DNA from: Actinomycetes bacterium
GTDB lineage: Bacteria > Actinomycetota > Coriobacteriia > Coriobacteriales > JAEZXW01
Direction of reading: 5' to 3'
Length of the DNA: 19,770 nt
Assembly (NCBI GenBank): GCA_023419515.1
Contig: JAEZXW010000091.1
Location: 1 to 19,770, forward strand
The notes under the pieces were generated by a model. That model saw nothing but the letters and a program-made list of their open reading frames with translations, had not been told where the DNA came from and did no database searches. Each line of letters starts with the position of its first letter. Position 1 is the first letter of the stretch. The translations under genes and the position numbers were made by a program. Positions 15,988 through 19,770 of this stretch are shown piece after piece.

Positions 15988-16134
15988 CATCATCGCTCCT
16001 CGTTTACATGAGCGCAGCAATTTTTCTGCCTTTTGACTGCGTCGTGTTCTGCATAACGGTTGTGGGCGGTGCTCATCACATTTCTGCATCATCGGCAGGT
16101 TGCCTTTGTGGTAAAGCTGCTGAGGTTTTCTGCG

Positions 16135-16189
16135 TATGCATGTTTTGCACAAGCTTGGCAGAGATCAATGCTCAGTGTGTTCATGCATA
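16135..16189 (+). repeat. Long-range inverted repeat in the yedE leader
   Basis: TATGCATG (16135-16142) and CATGCATA (16182-16189) are perfect 8-bp complements enclosing 39 nt. Inside, GCAC and GTGT, then AGC and GCT, can extend a stem-loop. It lies 126 nt before the yedE start, in the predicted leader RNA. Structure is possible; a known riboswitch class is not recognised. Confidence 0.35.
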
Positions 16190-16314
16190 AGAGTCACAAG
16201 ACAACAGATTGATCTTTGCGTAGGTCTCTATGTACGTCGTTTGCAGATTGCTGCGTACGGCATTCCGTTGTGCAGAGTGAGCCTCGCAAAGATTGCAGGA
16301 GAGAAAGTAAGAAC

Positions 16315-17373
16315 ATGGAATCAATTCGCAAAGAATATGTGATGCTTGGTATCTGCGGTATTATTGCCGCGCTGGTGGTTGTTACGCTGGCGTTCTTTGG
16401 TAATCCAGGCAATATGGCGATCTGCGTTGCTTGTTTTGTGAGAGACACAGCAGGTGCGCTCAAGCTGCATTCAGCCGAGACTGTCCAGTATTTTAGGCCA
16501 GAGATCGCCGGCATGATCATTGGCGCTTTTGTGATGGCGCTTGCCAGCAAGGAGTTTAAGGTTCAAGCAGGAGCATCACCGTTTACCCGCTTTGCCTTGG
16601 GCTTCATCATGATGATTGGGTGCTTGATCTTCTTGGGCTGTCCCCTGCGTCTCGTTTTGCGCATGGCCGCGGGTGACCTCAATGCATGGATTGCGCTTCC
16701 AGGTTTTGCGGCAGGAATTTTGACGGGTGCCTTCTTCTTGAAGAAGGGTTTTTCGCTCGGTAAGGCACAAGAGGTCAAGAGCTCCGAGGGCTACGTTCTA
16801 CCAATCATTATGGCCGTTCTGCTTGTAATTGCTGTTGCCACTACACTCTTTGCTGCCTCGGTAAAAGGTCCGGGTAGTCTCCATGCACCCGTACTGCTTT
16901 CGATCATTGGTGGTCTGATGTTTGGTGCCCTGTCTCAACGCGCTCGCCTGTGCTTTGCGGGCAGCCTGCGCAATGCCATGCTCGTGCGCGACTTTAAGGG
17001 TTTGATCGTCATCGGCTTTATCTTTGTTGCGATGTTGGGTTATGCCTTGGTGACGGATAACTTCAAGCTCAGTATGGCCGAGCAGCCCATTGCTCACTCA
17101 GAGGCACTCTGGAACATCCTCGGTATGTATGTCGCTGGTTTTGCGGCAACCCTTGTGGGCGGCTGCCCGCTTCGTCAGCTGATTTTGGCTGGATCTGGCT
17201 CGGGAGATGGTGCGGTGACCTTTATTGGATTGTTGGTCGGTGCTGCTTTTGCGCATAATTTTGGTATCGCTTCAAGCCCCACGGGAGCAACGCTACCTGG
17301 TCAGATCATGACGGTGGCCTGCATCGTAGTGCTGTTTGTGATTGCAGCTGTCAACTTGAAGCGCACTGCGTAG
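16315..17373 (+). CDS. yedE: YedE-like membrane protein, putative selenium transporter
   Basis: The 352-residue protein has about eight to ten hydrophobic segments and belongs to the YedE/YeeE (sulfur/selenium transport) family in its selenium-linked form. Two similar halves are visible. Half one has C37/C40 (CVACFVRD) and GCPLRLVLRMAAGD at 108-120; half two has RARLCFAGSLRN (C213) and GGCPLRQLILAGSGSGD at 282-297. The paired cysteines in CPLR motifs are the likely path or binding site for the chalcogen, as in YeeE which takes up thiosulfate. The start at 16315 has GGAGAGAAAG upstream; an earlier in-frame ATG at 16216 gives an unlikely 33-residue tail. First gene of the selenium cassette, 43 nt before the DUF3343 gene. 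Confidence 0.9.
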   Translation: MESIRKEYVMLGICGIIAALVVVTLAFFGNPGNMAICVACFVRDTAGALKLHSAETVQYFRPEIAGMIIGAFVMALASKEFKVQAGASPFTRFALGFIMMIGCLIFLGCPLRLVLRMAAGDLNAWIALPGFAAGILTGAFFLKKGFSLGKAQEVKSSEGYVLPIIMAVLLVIAVATTLFAASVKGPGSLHAPVLLSIIGGLMFGALSQRARLCFAGSLRNAMLVRDFKGLIVIGFIFVAMLGYALVTDNFKLSMAEQPIAHSEALWNILGMYVAGFAATLVGGCPLRQLILAGSGSGDGAVTFIGLLVGAAFAHNFGIASSPTGATLPGQIMTVACIVVLFVIAAVNLKRTA

Positions 17374-17416
17374 CTTAACGCGTAACACATGAGTAGATAA
17401 ACATCGGGGAGGGCAT

Positions 17417-17629
17417 ATGGTTGTTGTAACGTTTCATACCACGCAAGAAGCGTTCGCGTTTGAAGCCGCGGCAGCCAGTGCTTTTCTCCCCGGTAAGCTC
17501 GGTGTAACGCCTCGGTCACTCTCGGCAGACTGCGGGTTTTCATGGCAGGCGCCCGATGAATGTAAGGCAGATCTCGAAATCCTGATTGCCGATGCGCGAC
17601 TCACGTGTGCCGGCGTGCACATGATCTGA
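17417..17629 (+). CDS. DUF3343 protein, putative Se/S carrier (first copy)
   Basis: This 70-residue protein matches the small DUF3343 family, often found beside selenium genes. The key cysteine C39 sits in the family motif (SLSADCGFSW), preceded by VTPR. It is soluble, with no signal or membrane segment, and the ribosome-binding site is strong (GGGGAGGG). By analogy with other single-Cys carriers it could receive persulfide/selenide from the desulfurase whose gene begins 18 nt downstream. The biochemical role is not proven for the family, so this is inference. Confidence 0.88.
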   Translation: MVVVTFHTTQEAFAFEAAAASAFLPGKLGVTPRSLSADCGFSWQAPDECKADLEILIADARLTCAGVHMI

Positions 17630-17647
17630 AATAACAAGGATGAGCTC

Positions 17648-18889
17648 ATGATCTATTTGGATAATGCGGCAACGACTCTCCAAAAACCTGCCGAGGTTGG
17701 CGAGGCGGTGCTCGAGGCGCTGGGCACCTGTGGGGGAGCAGGTCGCGGGGTTCATTCGGCATCGTTGGCTGCGGGTAGAGCTATCTTTGGTGCCCGTGAT
17801 CAGATTGCTCGTTTGTTCAGTGCGCCCCAGGCTTCATGCGTTGCTTTTACGGCGAATGCGACCATTGCGCTCAATACGGCGATTTTTGGGCTTGCGCGTC
17901 CAGGCATGCGCATCGTGACGACGGCTGCATCGCATAATTCAGTCTTAAGGCCGCTTCACGCACTTGCCGATAGGATGCCAAACATAACGGTTGAAGTTGC
18001 TCGTATTTTGCCCGATGGAAGCATTGATTGGGGCGATTTTGAGCGACTTTGCACAAGCGCTTCACTCGACTTGCTCGTGATCACGCATGCCTCAAATCTC
18101 ACAGGAGACATCTACGACATCCCGCGCATGGTGAGGCTTGCCCGTCAGCAGGGTGCTCAGATCATCCTTGACAGCGCCCAGACAGCAGGTGCCTGCCCAA
18201 TAGACTTTACTGCGCTTGGTGTCGATGTGCTCTGTTTTACGGGACACAAGGCACTCTTTGGACCTCAGGGGACGGGCGGGCTTGTCGTCAAGCCAGATGT
18301 GGAAATCACGCCTTTCATGGAGGGAGGATCTGGCACGCATAGTTTTGAGCTGCGTCATCCCCGGATGCTGCCTGAATCGCTTGAAGCAGGAACACTTAAC
18401 GCTCACGGGCTTGCGGGGCTTAAAACGGGAGCTGCCTTTGTCGAGAAGATCGGAGTAGCCACCATCCACCAAACAACCAAGGAGCTCGCGCTTGCCTTTG
18501 CGCGTGAGATTGTGGGCACGCCACAGGTGCGGGTGCTCGGGGCTATCGCAGATGCAGTGGGAGAGACCTCGCCCCACGGCGAGTCTCAAAGTGCGTATCA
18601 GGAATCGCAGACTTTGGTCAAGGAGCCAGTAGATATGTCACGAGACTTTACCGGCATCTGTGCAGTGGACATCACCTCGGGACTCTCATCTGAGGTTGCC
18701 AACATGCTTGCCAGTGAGTTTGATATTTGTACGAGAGCAGGGGCTCATTGTGCTCCGTTGATGCACCGAGCCCTCGGTACGCATGAGCGTGGCGCCATTC
18801 GCTTTAGTTTCTCGGTGTTTAACACGCTTGATGAGGTGCATGCTGCTGCATCAGCTTTGAAGACATGTCTCGAGCGGGTAAGCGGATAG
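17648..18889 (+). CDS. Cysteine desulfurase / selenocysteine lyase-like, selenium-cassette type
   Basis: The 413-residue class V aminotransferase-fold enzyme begins IYLDNAATT. It has the PLP lysine K201 in FTGHKALFGPQGTGG and the active-site cysteine C368 in RAGAHCAPLMHRALGT. This RAGxHCAP motif is that of the SufS-like selenium-associated subfamily, unlike the NifS-type enzyme at 10640-11815. A 25-residue polar stretch (about 310-334, GETSPHGES...) interrupts the C-terminal domain and may be a lineage-specific insert. AAGGATGAG lies before ATG. The probable role is to release selenium (or sulfur) from Sec/Cys for selenophosphate synthesis, passing it to the small carriers encoded on both sides. 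Confidence 0.9.
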   Translation: MIYLDNAATTLQKPAEVGEAVLEALGTCGGAGRGVHSASLAAGRAIFGARDQIARLFSAPQASCVAFTANATIALNTAIFGLARPGMRIVTTAASHNSVLRPLHALADRMPNITVEVARILPDGSIDWGDFERLCTSASLDLLVITHASNLTGDIYDIPRMVRLARQQGAQIILDSAQTAGACPIDFTALGVDVLCFTGHKALFGPQGTGGLVVKPDVEITPFMEGGSGTHSFELRHPRMLPESLEAGTLNAHGLAGLKTGAAFVEKIGVATIHQTTKELALAFAREIVGTPQVRVLGAIADAVGETSPHGESQSAYQESQTLVKEPVDMSRDFTGICAVDITSGLSSEVANMLASEFDICTRAGAHCAPLMHRALGTHERGAIRFSFSVFNTLDEVHAAASALKTCLERVSG

Positions 18890-18973
18890 TGGATATGCGA
18901 GCAAGCGGCAAGAGCGCCTCAGTAGCAAAAGCATGGTGCGCCAATTCGCTTTGCCAAGCAGGAAGGAACCATC

Positions 18974-19336
18974 ATGACTCAAAAAACAAGCAGCAAGATC
19001 AAAACTGTAGTGCTCGTTGCCAAGGATTATCTCGGAGATGGTGATCGCGGTTTAAGCACCCGTCTGCTGGCCATGGCACTCTATGCGTTTTCTCAGGCAG
19101 AGGAGCTGCCCACGCATATCCTGATGATGAATTCGGGTGTTAAGCTGGCAGCTGATCGCAATGGCGAAGCTGCTTCACATCTACTGGAGCTTGCGGGCAG
19201 CAACGTTGAGATCTTGACGTGTGGCACTTGTCTTGAGTTTTATGGCGTCAAGGACGATCAGTTCGTGGGTCGCGTTTCAAATATGTATGAACTAGTTGGC
19301 ATCATGACTCAAGCACAAAACGTCATTACGCTCTAA
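18974..19336 (+). CDS. yedF: YedF-like DsrE-fold selenium protein lacking the TusA domain
   Basis: The 120 residues correspond to the C-terminal half of selenium-metabolism YedF proteins: VVLVAKDYLGDGDRGLSTRLL, then the C83-x-x-C86 pair in ILTCGTCLEFYGVKDDQ, then GRVSNMYELV. Typical YedF carries an N-terminal TusA/SirA-like domain of about 75 residues with a CPxP cysteine. None is present here. Only 84 nt separate this gene from the desulfurase, and the frame upstream is closed by a TAG at about 18920. The ribosome-binding site is AGGAAGGAA. It probably transfers selenium or sulfur through the CxxC pair. Confidence 0.85.
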   Translation: MTQKTSSKIKTVVLVAKDYLGDGDRGLSTRLLAMALYAFSQAEELPTHILMMNSGVKLAADRNGEAASHLLELAGSNVEILTCGTCLEFYGVKDDQFVGRVSNMYELVGIMTQAQNVITL

Positions 19337-19365
19337 ATCACACCTCATTGGCTTTAAGCAACGAT

Positions 19366-19719
19366 ATGGCCCAACTTGTCCTCGTGTTTGATTCAACACA
19401 TCACGCTATTGCAATCGAACAAGCGCTTGCCAATGCTGGGTTTTTGCGCGCAGTGATTCCGATACCGCCGAGCATTCAGGCAGGCTGCGGTATGGCGGTG
19501 CGTGTCGAGCGGGATGATTGTGGAGTATCGCAAGAGGCGGCCATGGCGACGTTGGCTCGCTTTGCAAAAGAGGCTGGAGCCAAGGCTCAGGTCTTTGTGG
19601 AGCGCGCGGCACGCACAGCTGGGCAGACGGCGGCGCCAAAGCTGCAGGGTGATGAAGCGCCTGTCTCACTCAGGCGCCCTCCCATTGCCTATGAATTTAT
19701 CGGCTGGATCGGTGACTAA
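19366..19719 (+). CDS. DUF3343 protein, putative Se/S carrier (second, longer copy)
   Basis: The 117-residue protein repeats the DUF3343 pattern with C41 in PPSIQAGCGMAV, close to the other copy's SADCG. A C-terminal extension of about 40 residues (VERAARTAGQ to the end) is unlike the short copy. The ATG at 19366 is used; a TTG at 19348 is also in frame. No strong ribosome-binding site is seen, so translation may be coupled to the yedF-like gene ending 29 nt upstream. It is a diverged paralogue of the copy at 17417-17629, probably with a different partner. Last gene visible in the cassette. Confidence 0.85.
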   Translation: MAQLVLVFDSTHHAIAIEQALANAGFLRAVIPIPPSIQAGCGMAVRVERDDCGVSQEAAMATLARFAKEAGAKAQVFVERAARTAGQTAAPKLQGDEAPVSLRRPPIAYEFIGWIGD

Positions 19720-19770
19720 CGGCTGCTTAGGGTCGCTCGTTACTGCGGCGTGGCGTGCAGAGCCTATGGG

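Larger units (their letters stand above)
15824..16314. other. 491-nt gene-free divergent region between selA and yedE
   Basis: No convincing gene is seen on either strand. It must hold the divergent promoters of selA (minus) and the selenium cassette (plus). It contains a hairpin on the selA side (15910-15936), a candidate plus-strand promoter with an operator-like repeat (15948-15987), and a long-range inverted repeat (16135-16189). A short GTACG/CGTAC repeat lies around 16229-16257. The TTTCTGC-type heptamer recurs several times at about 16021-16135. An open plus-strand frame running from 15747 to 16190 is Cys-rich near its end but has no ribosome-binding site and begins inside selA; I do not call it a gene. 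Confidence 0.6.

Noticed and set aside
15747..16190. Plus-strand open frame of 147 residues with a Cys-rich end
   Set aside because: Begins inside selA on the opposite strand, has no ribosome-binding site and no family resemblance; probably chance.
18890..18973. Possible TusA domain or in-frame UGA linking to the YedF-like gene
   Set aside because: Only 84 nt available, and the in-phase frame is closed by a TAG at about 18920; no TusA motif is present.
1..19770. Other selenoproteins in the window read through a TGA stop
   Set aside because: Every family-matched gene ends at its expected length; nothing conserved continues past the TGA stops checked (modA, modB, modC, DUF3343 and others).

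Overview
The window is a 19.8 kb bacterial gene island devoted to one job: making a molybdenum-dependent, probably selenocysteine-containing, membrane-bound formate dehydrogenase. It is densely coding with moderate G+C. I see no transposase, integrase, CRISPR array or rRNA. The actinobacterial-looking codon use and the gene set (FdnGHI type Fdh, FdhE, MobB-MobA fusion, selABC, YedE/YedF/DUF3343) suggest an anaerobic gut- or mouth-type actinobacterium such as a member of the Coriobacteriia. That placement is an inference from resemblance only, with low confidence.

Layout. (1) 1-3467, plus strand: the C-terminal end of the catalytic subunit fdnG, then fdnH (four [4Fe-4S] clusters), fdnI (cytochrome b) and the accessory protein fdhE. 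(2) 3537-8044, minus strand: the tightly coupled operon modA-modB-modC-moaA (molybdate uptake plus the first step of molybdopterin synthesis), with ATGA stop/start overlaps at modA/modB and modB/modC. (3) 8252-8641, plus: a short ModE-type winged-helix regulator, divergent from modA and without a molybdate-binding domain. (4) 8736-9980, minus: a MobB-MobA fusion that makes the guanine dinucleotide form of the cofactor. (5) 10097-11815, plus: a MOSC-domain protein followed 24 nt later by a NifS-like cysteine desulfurase. (6) 11934-15823, minus: selA, selB and selC (tRNA-Sec with a UCA anticodon), the selenocysteine synthesis and insertion set. (7) 15824-16314: a 491-nt gene-free divergent region with a candidate promoter and several inverted repeats. 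(8) 16315-19719, plus: a selenium-trafficking cassette of YedE-like membrane protein, DUF3343 protein, second cysteine desulfurase, a YedF-like DsrE-fold protein lacking its TusA domain, and a second DUF3343 protein.

How they work together: ModABC brings in molybdate; MoaA starts and MobBA finishes the cofactor; the MOSC/desulfurase pair may help sulfurate it. YedE and its neighbours are likely to import or channel reduced selenium to selenophosphate synthesis, SelA charges tRNA-Sec, and SelB delivers it to the UGA codon of fdnG. FdhE helps assemble the finished enzyme. selD, fdhD, moeA and the remaining moa genes are not in the window, nor is the part of fdnG that would carry the Sec codon.

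The points most worth a second look are the ModB permease with about 200 extra extracytoplasmic residues, the selenium cassette with a TusA-less YedF and two DUF3343 proteins, the MOSC+NifS pair that looks like a split version of the eukaryotic Moco sulfurase, and the structured leaders in front of selA, selC and yedE.
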